In this document: positions 1-6,371 of the stretch, in pieces
How the letters are laid out: each line of letters opens with the position of its first letter
Position numbering within the stretch: position 1 is the stretch's first letter
Assembly: GCA_009920225.1 (NCBI GenBank)
Contig: RGAJ01000095.1
Location: 1 to 6,806, forward strand
Length of the DNA stretch: 6,806 nt
Direction of reading: 5' to 3'
From: Paracoccaceae bacterium
GTDB taxonomy: Bacteria; Pseudomonadota; Alphaproteobacteria; Rhodobacterales; Rhodobacteraceae
Made by a program: the position numbers and the translations under genes
The notes under the pieces: generated by a model
Database searches by the model: none
What the model was told of the DNA's origin: nothing
The model's input: only the letters and a program-made list of their open reading frames with translations

Positions 1-18
1 AAGTGTAAAGAGGCATCC

Positions 19-519
19 TTAGCCAAATTCGGCGGAAACGTCCTCTTTCACGGCCTGCATCGCGACGTAGGTTGATGTGCTTGCGACATAGGGCAATGTC
101 GAAATTTTCTCCGCCAAAACCAACCGGTAATCGCGCATGCTGCTGGTGCGGACCTTCATGAGGTAATCGAAATTACCCGCGATCAAATGCGCTTCTTCGA
201 TTTCTGGAATTTTGGCGACCGCCTTGTTGAACGCATCGAGGGCGTTTTCGCGCGTGTCGCTTAGGCGGACTTCGATAAAGGCCACGTGATCCATCCCCAA
301 CCGGATTGGATCGACCATCGCGCGATACCCCAGGATATAGCCATCGCGTTCCAACCGGCGCAAGCGGGCTTGGGTCGGGGATTTGGACAGGCCCACCACT
401 TGGGCCAGGTTTGTAATGCTCATGCGCCCATCTTGGCCCAAAGCCGCGAGAATCGCATAATCAAACCGATCCAGATCGGCAAGTTCATTTTTTCTGTTTT
501 CTACTGAATAATCAGACAT
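19..519 (-). CDS. putR: Lrp/AsnC-family transcriptional regulator, proline utilisation activator PutR
   Basis: This 166-residue protein has the two-part build of Lrp/AsnC regulators. A winged helix-turn-helix spans about residues 16-63 (LDRFDYAILAAL, then SITNLAQVVGLSKSPTQARL, then RRLERDGYILGY). A RAM effector-binding domain follows at about 76-152, with the typical IAGNFDYLMKV segment near 113-123. The length is normal for the family. It is transcribed away from putA across 85 bp. In Rhodobacter capsulatus a divergent Lrp-like PutR activates putA in response to proline, and this PutA lacks its own DNA-binding domain, so the same role is inferred here. The ATG at 519 is preceded only by a weak GGGTG ribosome binding site (524-528). 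The N-terminal 15 residues before the helix-turn-helix are a common feature. Family assignment is very secure; the proline-specific role rests on the neighbour. Confidence 0.92.
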   Translation of the reverse strand: MSDYSVENRKNELADLDRFDYAILAALGQDGRMSITNLAQVVGLSKSPTQARLRRLERDGYILGYRAMVDPIRLGMDHVAFIEVRLSDTRENALDAFNKAVAKIPEIEEAHLIAGNFDYLMKVRTSSMRDYRLVLAEKISTLPYVASTSTYVAMQAVKEDVSAEFG

Positions 520-604
520 TTTGCACCCAAAAAATTCAATCTTCAGGAAATATAACTTCTAAATTCCGATTATGCTAGTCTAATAGAGTATAGGAGCATC
601 CAAA
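520..604. promoter_or_regulatory. putR-putA divergent control region with candidate Lrp-type operator
   Basis: This 85-bp divergent intergenic stretch is clearly more AT-rich than the flanking genes and must hold both promoters. At 544-558 the sequence CAGGAAATATAACTT matches 11 of 15 positions of the E. coli Lrp consensus (YAGHAWATTWTDCTR). An imperfect dyad, GGAAAT (546-551) against AATTCC (562-567), covers the same place. For putA, possible -10 elements are TATGCT (571-576) and TAATAG (581-586). Neither has a good -35 at normal spacing, which would suit a promoter that needs an activator. A strong ribosome binding site, AGGAG (592-596), lies 8 nt before the putA ATG. Operator and promoter positions are inferred by eye. 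Confidence 0.45.
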
Positions 605-3600
605 ATGCCGCGCGACACCAATCAAACCCTTCGATCCCTCATCGATACCGAAACTTATTGCGCCGAAGCGCCTTTGATCAAGACGCTTATTCAACAGGCC
701 AATTTGACCGAAGACGACAGACGCGCGATCACATCCGCGGCAGCACAAATCGTAACCCAAATTCGCAACAGCGCCAAACCCGGCTTGATGGAGGTGTTCT
801 TGGCCGAATACGGGCTATCGACCGACGAAGGGATCGCGTTGATGTGTTTGGCCGAAGCCCTGTTGCGTGTGCCGGATGCCGAAACGATTGACGCGTTGAT
901 CGAAGATAAAATTGCACCCTCCGATTGGGGCAAACATATGGGGCATTCCACGTCCCCCTTGGTCAATGCATCGACTTGGGCGCTCATGCTGACGGGGTCG
1001 GTGTTGAACGATGAAAATTCTGGTGTTGTTGGAACGTTGAAAGCGGCGGTCAAACGATTGGGTGAACCTGTGATCCGCACCGCAGTATCGCGCGCGATGA
1101 AGGAAATGGGCCGTCAATTTGTTCTGGGCGAAACCATCACATCCGCCATGAAACGCGCCAGCAAAATGGAAGAAAAGGGATATACCTATTCCTATGACAT
1201 GTTGGGCGAGGCCGCGCGCACAGATGCGGATGCGACGCGCTACCACCTGTCGTATTCTCGCGCGATAACCGCGATTGCCGATGCCTGCGTTCATGATGAT
1301 ATCCGCAAGAACCCTGGTATTTCGGTCAAGCTGTCGGCATTGCACCCACGTTATGAAATCGCGCAGCGCGAACGTGTGATGGACGAATTGGTGCCACGCT
1401 TGCGTTCGCTCGCGCTTTTGGCGAAATCGGCACGTATGGGATTAAACATCGACGCAGAAGAAGCAGATCGTTTATCCTTGTCCTTGGACATCATCGAAAC
1501 CGTTCTGGCCGAACCTGCATTAAAAGGATGGGATGGGTTTGGTATTGTGATCCAAGCCTATGGCAAACGGGCAAGCCACGCCATTGATTACCTTTACGAT
1601 TTATCCACACGCCTTGATCGAAAAATCATGGTCCGCCTTGTGAAGGGTGCGTATTGGGACACGGAAATAAAACGCGCACAGGTCGCTGGCCTGTCGGATT
1701 TCCCTGTGTTCACAGACAAATCGGCGACCGACGTGTCCTATATCGCAAATGCACGCAAATTGCTGGGGATGACGGATCGCATCTACCCGCAATTCGCGAC
1801 GCATAACGCCCATACTGTGGCGGCGATTTTGCATATGGCACCAGACACTGATGCCTTTGAATTCCAACGCTTGCATGGCATGGGCGAAACGCTGCATGAC
1901 ATCGTGTTACACGACAAGAAAACCCATTGTCGCATTTATGCGCCTGTGGGCGCACATCGCGATTTGTTGGCTTATCTGGTGCGGCGCCTGTTGGAAAACG
2001 GCGCGAACAGCAGCTTTGTCAACCAAATCGTTGATACCTCTGTCCCGCCTGAAACCGTGGCCGCAGACCCGTTCACGGCGGTCGGAAACGCAGGTCGCAT
2101 TCAAACGGGAACCGATCTGTTTGTGCCAGAGCGTTCAAATTCAAAAGGGTTTGATCTGTTTGATCTCCCAACCCTAACCGCAATTGATGATGCCCGCGCC
2201 CCCTTTCACACGGCAACCTGGCAGGCGCATCCGCTGACCGCGGCAGCCACCGAACCAAAGGCACCTGTGGCCGTGATCAACCCTGCGAACCCATCCGATA
2301 CAGTGGGTCAGGTTATCTGGTCGTCGCCCGCCGATGTAACAACAGCGATGGAACAGGCGACGATTTGGGTGGCCCCAGCACAGGCACGATCCGCTGCATT
2401 GAACCGTGCTGCGGATTTGTATGAGGAAAACTTTGGCGAACTTTTCGCGCTTTTGACCAGAGAAGCAGGTAAAACCCCCAAAGACGCCGTTGCAGAACTG
2501 CGCGAAGGTGTTGATTTCTTGCGCTATTATGCGACCCAAGCGTCCGAGGTGGCCCCATTAGGAACGGTTGCATGTATATCGCCCTGGAACTTTCCTTTGG
2601 CGATTTTCACGGGCCAAATTGCCGCCGCACTCGCCGCAGGAAACGCAGTTATTGCGAAACCTGCGGAACAAACCCCATTGATTGCAACGCGTCTGGTTCA
2701 GCTTTTGCATAGCGCGGGCGTTCCTGTTGCGGCGCTACAGCTTTTGCAGGGCGCGGGCGATGTTGGCGCGACGATCACGTCGCACCCCAAGGTGGCAGGC
2801 GTGGCATTCACAGGATCAACGCAAACGGCGTTGCACATTCGGTCATCCATGGCGATGCATGGCCCTGTGGGCGCGCCACTGATCGCGGAAACAGGCGGTT
2901 TGAATGCGATGATCGTGGACAGCACAGCGCTGCCTGAACAGGCAGTGGCCGCCATTATTGAAAGCGCGTTCCAATCCGCCGGCCAACGGTGTTCTGCGTT
3001 GCGGTGTTTGTATGTACAAACCGACATTGCCGAAGAATTCACCAAAATGCTGATCGGTGCGATGAAGGAACTGTCGATCGGCGATCCGTGGTCTTATGCC
3101 ACCGATGTCGGCCCCGTCATTGACCGCGATGCGCAGACCGATATTGCGGCGCATATTGATGCAATGCGGGCCAAGGGCAAAGTCATCTTTGACATGCCGA
3201 CGCCAAACTACGGCCACTTTATTTCGCCGACCCTGATCAAAGTCGATGGGATCGCAGAGTTAGAGCGCGAAATTTTCGGCCCCGTTTTGCATATCTGCAC
3301 ATTCGACGCCGACGAATTGGACAAAATTATCAATGACATAAACGCAACTGGATATGGTTTGACCTTTGGGTTGCAAACGCGGATTGATGACCGTGTCCAA
3401 ACCATTTCCGATCAAATTCACGCAGGCAACATCTATGTCAATCGCAACCAAATCGGGGCCATTGTTGGCAGCCAACCCTTTGGCGGCGAAGGGCTTTCGG
3501 GAACAGGGCCAAAGGCCGGCGGTCCGCATTACCTTGGGCGGTTCTCAGCCAAGCCTGTGGGGATGGAAACAGAAATCCGCGCGTCAAACCCAAGCGGATC

Positions 3601-4030
3601 ATTGCGCCAAGCGATTGACACTGCACCCATTTCCAAGGAACAGCAGGCCATCACATTGCCGGGTCCAACGGGGGAAAGCAACGTTTTGAAAACGATGTCA
3701 CGCCCGCCGATCCTGTGTGCAGGTCCATCAGATACGGCCGCAAAAACCCAAGCGCAGATGATCCGCGATTTTGGGGGCACGGCGGTCATTGCGAATTGGG
3801 ATTTTGACACCAAGGAACTGGAAACATTGAAAAATATTGGTGGCGTCATTTGGTGGGGTGATGAGGCCACGGGGCGGGACATGGCATTGGCCTTGTCGCG
3901 CAGAGCGGGCCCAATCGTGCCATTGATCACCGCCTACCCTGACAAGGCGCATGCCTGCAGCGAACGTCATATCTGTATTGATACGACAGCAGCAGGCGGA
4001 AACGCCTCATTGCTTGCGGGGGGCAAATAA
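605..4030 (+). CDS. putA: Bifunctional proline dehydrogenase / L-glutamate gamma-semialdehyde dehydrogenase PutA
   Basis: PutA oxidises L-proline to pyrroline-5-carboxylate with FAD, passing electrons to the quinone pool, then oxidises glutamate semialdehyde to glutamate with NAD+. It acts at the inner face of the cytoplasmic membrane. The PRODH barrel shows SVKLSALHPRY (240-250), NIDAEEADR (281-289), VRLVKGAYWDTE (343-354) and YPQFATHN (394-401). Y445, Y457, R460 and R461 align with the E. coli proline-site residues Y540, Y552, R555 and R556. The dehydrogenase domain (about 550-985) has ISPWNFP (658-664), K685, FTGST (735-739), catalytic E762 in ETGG and catalytic C796 in AGQRCSALR, EIFGPVL (889-895) and PFGG (958-961). 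The N-terminal ribbon-helix-helix of E. coli PutA is absent. A C-terminal extension of about 150 residues ends in the conserved PutA motif CIDTTAAGGNASLLA (1124-1138), so it looks like a type B PutA without DNA binding. The AGGAG at 592-596 supports the start. Confidence 0.98.
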   Translation: MPRDTNQTLRSLIDTETYCAEAPLIKTLIQQANLTEDDRRAITSAAAQIVTQIRNSAKPGLMEVFLAEYGLSTDEGIALMCLAEALLRVPDAETIDALIEDKIAPSDWGKHMGHSTSPLVNASTWALMLTGSVLNDENSGVVGTLKAAVKRLGEPVIRTAVSRAMKEMGRQFVLGETITSAMKRASKMEEKGYTYSYDMLGEAARTDADATRYHLSYSRAITAIADACVHDDIRKNPGISVKLSALHPRYEIAQRERVMDELVPRLRSLALLAKSARMGLNIDAEEADRLSLSLDIIETVLAEPALKGWDGFGIVIQAYGKRASHAIDYLYDLSTRLDRKIMVRLVKGAYWDTEIKRAQVAGLSDFPVFTDKSATDVSYIANARKLLGMTDRIYPQFATHNAHTVAAILHMAPDTDAFEFQRLHGMGETLHDIVLHDKKTHCRIYAPVGAHRDLLAYLVRRLLENGANSSFVNQIVDTSVPPETVAADPFTAVGNAGRIQTGTDLFVPERSNSKGFDLFDLPTLTAIDDARAPFHTATWQAHPLTAAATEPKAPVAVINPANPSDTVGQVIWSSPADVTTAMEQATIWVAPAQARSAALNRAADLYEENFGELFALLTREAGKTPKDAVAELREGVDFLRYYATQASEVAPLGTVACISPWNFPLAIFTGQIAAALAAGNAVIAKPAEQTPLIATRLVQLLHSAGVPVAALQLLQGAGDVGATITSHPKVAGVAFTGSTQTALHIRSSMAMHGPVGAPLIAETGGLNAMIVDSTALPEQAVAAIIESAFQSAGQRCSALRCLYVQTDIAEEFTKMLIGAMKELSIGDPWSYATDVGPVIDRDAQTDIAAHIDAMRAKGKVIFDMPTPNYGHFISPTLIKVDGIAELEREIFGPVLHICTFDADELDKIINDINATGYGLTFGLQTRIDDRVQTISDQIHAGNIYVNRNQIGAIVGSQPFGGEGLSGTGPKAGGPHYLGRFSAKPVGMETEIRASNPSGSLRQAIDTAPISKEQQAITLPGPTGESNVLKTMSRPPILCAGPSDTAAKTQAQMIRDFGGTAVIANWDFDTKELETLKNIGGVIWWGDEATGRDMALALSRRAGPIVPLITAYPDKAHACSERHICIDTTAAGGNASLLAGGK

Positions 4031-4037
4031 GCCCCCC
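4018..4037 (+). other. GC-rich perfect hairpin spanning the putA stop codon
   Basis: GGGGGGC (4018-4024) and GCCCCCC (4031-4037) form a perfect 7-bp stem with a 6-nt loop, AAATAA, that contains the putA stop codon (TAA, 4028-4030). On the plus strand it is followed by an A-rich run rather than T residues, so it is not a standard intrinsic terminator for putA. It could protect the putA mRNA 3' end from exonucleases or slow polymerase for factor-dependent termination. The structure is directly visible; the function is inferred. Confidence 0.6.
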
Positions 4038-4038
4038 A

Positions 4039-4074
4039 AAAACAAAAATACCGACGTCAGCACAACGTCGGTAT
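4039..4074 (-). terminator. Intrinsic terminator of the suhB-side (minus-strand) transcript
   Basis: ATACCGACGT (4048-4057) and ACGTCGGTAT (4065-4074) form a perfect 10-bp stem with a 7-nt loop. Read on the minus strand, the hairpin runs straight into a T-rich tract, TTTTGTTTTT (complement of 4038-4047), the classic rho-independent arrangement. It lies 37 bp beyond the suhB stop codon, in the right position to end that transcript. The plus strand has the same hairpin but no T-tract after it, so it is at best a weak stop for putA. Confidence 0.8.
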
Positions 4075-4098
4075 CGTGTCGGTATTGCGTCGGTGTTT
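4066..4098. repeat. Three tandem 11-bp imperfect repeats (core YGTCGGTR)
   Basis: CGTCGGTATCG (4066-4076), TGTCGGTATTG (4077-4087) and CGTCGGTGTTT (4088-4098) are three consecutive 11-bp units sharing the core GTCGGT. Inverted copies of the core, ACCGACG, flank them at 4050-4056 and 4101-4107. Each inverted copy could therefore pair with more than one repeat unit, giving alternative hairpins. The 11-bp phasing is close to one DNA helical turn, so a protein-binding array is also conceivable. The repeats are seen directly; any role is inferred. Confidence 0.75.
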
Positions 4099-4107
4099 CC
4101 ACCGACG
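4088..4107. terminator. Second hairpin in the putA/suhB convergent gap
   Basis: CGTCGGTG (4088-4095) and CACCGACG (4100-4107) form a perfect 8-bp stem with a 4-nt loop. On the minus-strand transcript the loop reads GAAA, a stable GNRA tetraloop, and the hairpin starts 3 nt after the suhB stop codon. Neither strand has a T-tract immediately after it. It is therefore likely an auxiliary or mRNA 3'-end structure rather than a complete terminator. Confidence 0.45.
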
Positions 4108-4110
4108 TGA

Positions 4111-4896
4111 TCACACGCGGAAGAATTTAGAAAACTTTTCGAACTGTGGTTCGTTCGCGACCAAGATGTCGTTGGTGTCTAGCGGGTTTGAATGCGGCGC
4201 GATGCCTTCGACGATGGCGCCCGCCTCTTTCGCAATCACGATACCAGCGGCCATATCCCAGACCTGCAAACTGCGTTCCCAAAACCCGTCATAGCGTCCT
4301 GCGGCAACATAGGCCAAATCCAAAGAGGCCGCACCAAACCGACGGACCCCCGCACAAGCGGGCATCAAATTGGCAAGGTCTTTGAGCGTGGCAGGCAATT
4401 CGCCACGTGTTGCAAACGGGATCCCCGTTGCATAGAGGCTTTCGTCAATACGATTGCGAACTGATGCGCGGATGCGGCTTTCGTTCATCCAAGCGCCTGC
4501 GCCTTTTTCTGCAAAGAACATTTCGTCCTTGGTTGGATCATACACAACGCCGGCCACGATCTGGCCCTTGTGTTCTAGGGCAATCGACACCGCCCAATGG
4601 GGCAAACCGTGCAAGAAATTCGTTGTTCCATCCAAAGGATCGACAATCCAACGGCGCGTCGGGTCTTGGCCCTCAATCTCGCCTGTCTCTTCGCCCAAGA
4701 ACCCATAGGTGGGGCGCGCAGCCATCAATTCATCACGAATGATCTGTTCCGCAGCGGTATCCGCGCGGGTTACGAAATCAGACGCGCCTTTGCGGGACAC
4801 GAGAAGATTTTCGACCTCGCGAAAGTCTTTGGACAATGATCGACCTGCCTTGCGGGCGGCTTTGATCATGACGTTAAGATTGGCGCTTCCTTGCAT
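4111..4896 (-). CDS. suhB: Inositol monophosphatase family protein (SuhB-type)
   Basis: This is a Mg2+-dependent sugar-phosphate phosphatase of the inositol monophosphatase superfamily, which hydrolyses myo-inositol 1-phosphate or related phosphomonoesters in the cytoplasm. All signature elements are present. GEETG (68-72) supplies E69 and E70. WIVDPLDGTTNFLHG (83-97) is motif 1, with metal ligands D86 and D89. WDMAAGIVIAKEAGA (213-227) is motif 2, with D214. At 261 residues it has the usual family length. The ATG at 4896 is supported by AAAGGAA (4903-4909, minus) with 6-nt spacing. It is convergent with putA and lies 101 bp downstream of the phosphatase gene on the same strand. In E. coli SuhB also joins rRNA antitermination complexes, but whether this protein does so cannot be told here. 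Substrate specificity is not resolved. Confidence 0.92.
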   Translation of the reverse strand: MQGSANLNVMIKAARKAGRSLSKDFREVENLLVSRKGASDFVTRADTAAEQIIRDELMAARPTYGFLGEETGEIEGQDPTRRWIVDPLDGTTNFLHGLPHWAVSIALEHKGQIVAGVVYDPTKDEMFFAEKGAGAWMNESRIRASVRNRIDESLYATGIPFATRGELPATLKDLANLMPACAGVRRFGAASLDLAYVAAGRYDGFWERSLQVWDMAAGIVIAKEAGAIVEGIAPHSNPLDTNDILVANEPQFEKFSKFFRV

Positions 4897-4924
4897 GGTG
4901 TATTCCTTTGACGATCAGTGTGGC

Positions 4925-4953
4925 GTCATACGCCGCTTTGGATAAAAAGCCAA
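4925..4953 (-). promoter_or_regulatory. Candidate sigma70-type promoter for suhB
   Basis: On the minus strand TTGGCT (complement of 4948-4953) and TATGAC (complement of 4925-4930) are separated by exactly 17 bp. Each matches four of six bases of the -35 and -10 consensus. Transcription would begin near 4918, about 22 nt before the ATG, leaving room for the ribosome binding site at 4903-4909. The 101-bp gap after the phosphatase gene is otherwise without a gene, which makes a separate promoter reasonable. A small dyad, GGCGT-CAT-ACGCC (4922-4934), overlaps the -10 region. Confidence 0.35.
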
Positions 4954-4997
4954 GACAAGAAACCCGCGCAGCTATGCATTTCGCGCATTTCAGGTCA

Positions 4998-5453
4998 TCA
5001 CAGGGCAGAATGACCCAGATCGGTCAGCATTCCATCGATGGCATTTTCCAAAATATCCAATGTTTGCGCGAAATCGCGGGTGTAATACGGGTCTGGCACA
5101 TCGGCCCCTGCCCATGGGGCGCGGGCATAGTCGCCCATCTTGACGATGCGCGCGATGCGATCTGCGGGCGCAATTTTCATCAGACCGTCATAATGGCCCT
5201 GGTCCATCGCGATGATCAGATCAAAATCGGTGAAATCCTGCGGGCGTACGGCGCGCGCCCGCAGATCAGACATGTCATATCCCCGTGCGCGCGCCGCGGC
5301 TTGCATGGGCCCATAGGGTGGTTCGCCCGTATGCCAATCGCTCATCGCGGCGCTGTCGCAGGTGATGTCCTGAGGGGATGCTTTTGCGCGCAAAATTGCT
5401 TCGCCGGTGGGCGAACGACAGATATTTCCTGTACAAACAAACAAGACGCGCAT
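4998..5453 (-). CDS. Low-molecular-weight protein tyrosine phosphatase
   Basis: This 151-residue cytoplasmic protein removes phosphate from phosphotyrosine through a cysteinyl-phosphate intermediate. The N-terminal P-loop VCTGNICRSPT (6-16) carries nucleophile C7 and R13 in the CX5R-S signature. The general acid is D121 in VPDPYY (119-124). Length and motif spacing match the family. I chose the ATG at 5453 because MRVLFVCTGN is where family members begin and a good ribosome binding site precedes it. An in-frame ATG at 5543 would add 30 unrelated residues lying inside the upstream gene. The gene begins 10 bp after the PCu(A)C stop codon, so the two are very probably co-transcribed. Relatives include exopolysaccharide-linked Wzb and Etp, but no polysaccharide or tyrosine kinase gene is visible here. 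Related arsenate reductases share the fold, but the DPYY acid loop favours a phosphatase. Confidence 0.93.
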   Translation of the reverse strand: MRVLFVCTGNICRSPTGEAILRAKASPQDITCDSAAMSDWHTGEPPYGPMQAAARARGYDMSDLRARAVRPQDFTDFDLIIAMDQGHYDGLMKIAPADRIARIVKMGDYARAPWAGADVPDPYYTRDFAQTLDILENAIDGMLTDLGHSAL

Positions 5454-5458
5454 CAATG

Positions 5459-5465
5459 CACCCTT
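5459..5465 (-). promoter_or_regulatory. Ribosome binding site of the tyrosine phosphatase, overlapping the upstream stop codon
   Basis: On the minus strand AAGGGTG sits 5 nt before the ATG at 5453 and overlaps the TAA stop of the copper chaperone gene (5464-5466). This decides in favour of the internal start over the longer reading. It also suggests translational coupling, in which ribosomes finishing the chaperone can restart on the phosphatase. Confidence 0.6.
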
Positions 5466-5931
5466 AGTGGCTGGAGTGATCCATGGTCTCTTGGCGTTCC
5501 AAATCAACTTGAACCTCAAGATCGATTTCGCCTGCCTTTTCAAAGACCAAGGTTAACGGTAGCAGATCGCCTTGTTCCCATGCGCTATTCAGGCCCATGA
5601 ACATCACGTGGTCACCACCGCGTTTGAGCATGTGCATCCCGCCCGCAGGAATCGCAAAGCCGTCTTCGACGTGAACCATCTTCATCACGCCGCCGCCTTG
5701 GTCCACATGCGTGTGCAGTTCCACCTTTTTCGCGGCGGTGGATTTCACATCGATCAAGCGGTCATCCCAGTATGTTTCGTTTTTGATCATGAAAAACGCG
5801 GCACCCGCCTTGGCCATTTTCCCTGCAGAACGCGCATAGGCGTCGTGGATCATGATACCATCAGCAAAAGAAGCAGCTGCGGTGAAAACGGCAAGCGCGA
5901 TTGCGCCAAAAAGTGTTCTTGAAGGGGTCAT
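5464..5931 (-). CDS. Periplasmic copper chaperone, PCu(A)C family
   Basis: PCu(A)C proteins bind Cu(I) in the periplasm and help deliver it to cuproenzymes such as cytochrome c oxidase. The 155-residue precursor has a signal peptide (about 1-23, hydrophobic LFGAIALAVFTAAASFA, cleavage likely after A23). The body has the expected metal site: H73 in LHTH, M85 in GVMKM, then H108 and M110 in GGDHVMFMGL. This follows the family pattern H(M)X10MX21HXM within one residue, with T at the position of the first Met. Additional possible ligands are H75, M99-H100-M101 in the PAGGMHML loop, M112, and a C-terminal tail, METMDHSSH-like, ending at 155. The ATG at 5931 is preceded by AAAGGAG (5939-5945, minus) with 7-nt spacing. 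The gene lies 36 bp after a small exported Cys-rich gene and 10 bp before the phosphatase, in an apparent operon. Family identity is secure; the client enzyme is unknown. Confidence 0.92.
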   Translation of the reverse strand: MTPSRTLFGAIALAVFTAAASFADGIMIHDAYARSAGKMAKAGAAFFMIKNETYWDDRLIDVKSTAAKKVELHTHVDQGGGVMKMVHVEDGFAIPAGGMHMLKRGGDHVMFMGLNSAWEQGDLLPLTLVFEKAGEIDLEVQVDLERQETMDHSSH

Positions 5932-5967
5932 TCTGTTTCTCCTTTGTCCCTAAAATATTGAATTGGA

Positions 5968-6318
5968 TCAAAGAAGTTGGGGCGGCCCCCGTGCCAAAGG
6001 ATCAATCGCGTCACCGCCGACTGCGGTGTCAGTGCAATCCACAAAGATCACATCAGACAGGGTAACATAACAGGGCGCAATGGAAAACATGCTTGCCCCG
6101 ATATGGGCAAATGACACAACACACTCAGGGCACATCGGATCAGGATCGATAGGTTGGCCATCCGACCCGATCAGAATCGTTGTTGGCCCATGCCCTGTAC
6201 ACAATATGATATGTCCCGCCACATCGCGGGTCGCGGGTTTGGCTGCAGCTGTAGACACGGTGCCGAATGTAATCAGCCCGATTGAAACCCACAGTGCAAG
6301 AAAACGCCAAACGCGCAT
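5968..6318 (-). CDS. Small exported Cys-rich protein, DUF2946-like
   Basis: This 116-residue protein starts with a signal peptide or N-terminal anchor (RVWRFLALWVSIGLITFG, then VSTAAAKP near residue 27). The remainder holds HIILCTGHGP (36-45, C40, H43), a CPEC motif (63-66), C83, C95 and a terminal ARGPP. The ILCTG-GxDGxP-CPxC-RGPP order resembles DUF2946 proteins, small exported proteins often found near copper genes. That is a resemblance from memory, not a search result. Cys and His residues could bind a metal such as copper in the periplasm, which fits the PCu(A)C gene 36 bp downstream. The ATG at 6318 is chosen because the longer reading begins with TTG at 6375 inside the rpmB terminator hairpin. 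The ribosome binding site is weak (GGAT, 6328-6331, minus, 9 nt before the ATG). No function is established. Confidence 0.75.
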   Translation of the reverse strand: MRVWRFLALWVSIGLITFGTVSTAAAKPATRDVAGHIILCTGHGPTTILIGSDGQPIDPDPMCPECVVSFAHIGASMFSIAPCYVTLSDVIFVDCTDTAVGGDAIDPLARGPPQLL

Positions 6319-6332
6319 GTCAAAAAGATCCG

Positions 6333-6371
6333 TTAAGAACAAAGAAACCCTGCCCGATCGGGACAGGGTTT
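6333..6371 (-). terminator. Intrinsic terminator of rpmB
   Basis: AAACCCTG (6345-6352) and CAGGGTTT (6364-6371) form a perfect 8-bp stem. The intervening bases contain a nested CCC-GATC-GGG palindrome that can extend the stem past a single bulged base. On the minus strand the hairpin is followed by TTTCTTTGTTCTT, a T-rich tract. It begins 23 bp after the rpmB stop codon, the normal place for its terminator, and ends just before the start region of the next minus-strand gene. Confidence 0.87.

Noticed and set aside
815..1345. Minus-strand open frames inside putA, such as 815-1345, 2174-2539, 2843-3217 and 3529-3930
   Set aside because: All lie antisense to a continuous, motif-complete putA, and their translations are Arg/Cys-rich without recognisable domains, as expected for shadow frames.
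4066..4098. Short direct repeats considered as a CRISPR array or attachment site
   Set aside because: The units are only 11 bp, contiguous without spacers, and the flanks show no integrase, tRNA or cas gene.
5454..5543. Longer N-terminus for the tyrosine phosphatase starting at 5543
   Set aside because: The 30 extra residues lie inside the chaperone gene, do not belong to the family, and the ribosome binding site and conserved MRVLFVCTGN point to 5453.
4908..5600. Plus-strand open reading frame of 230 codons opposite the phosphatase and the end of the chaperone gene
   Set aside because: It is antisense to two genes with complete family signatures, its translation shows no domain I recognise, and it has no supporting context.
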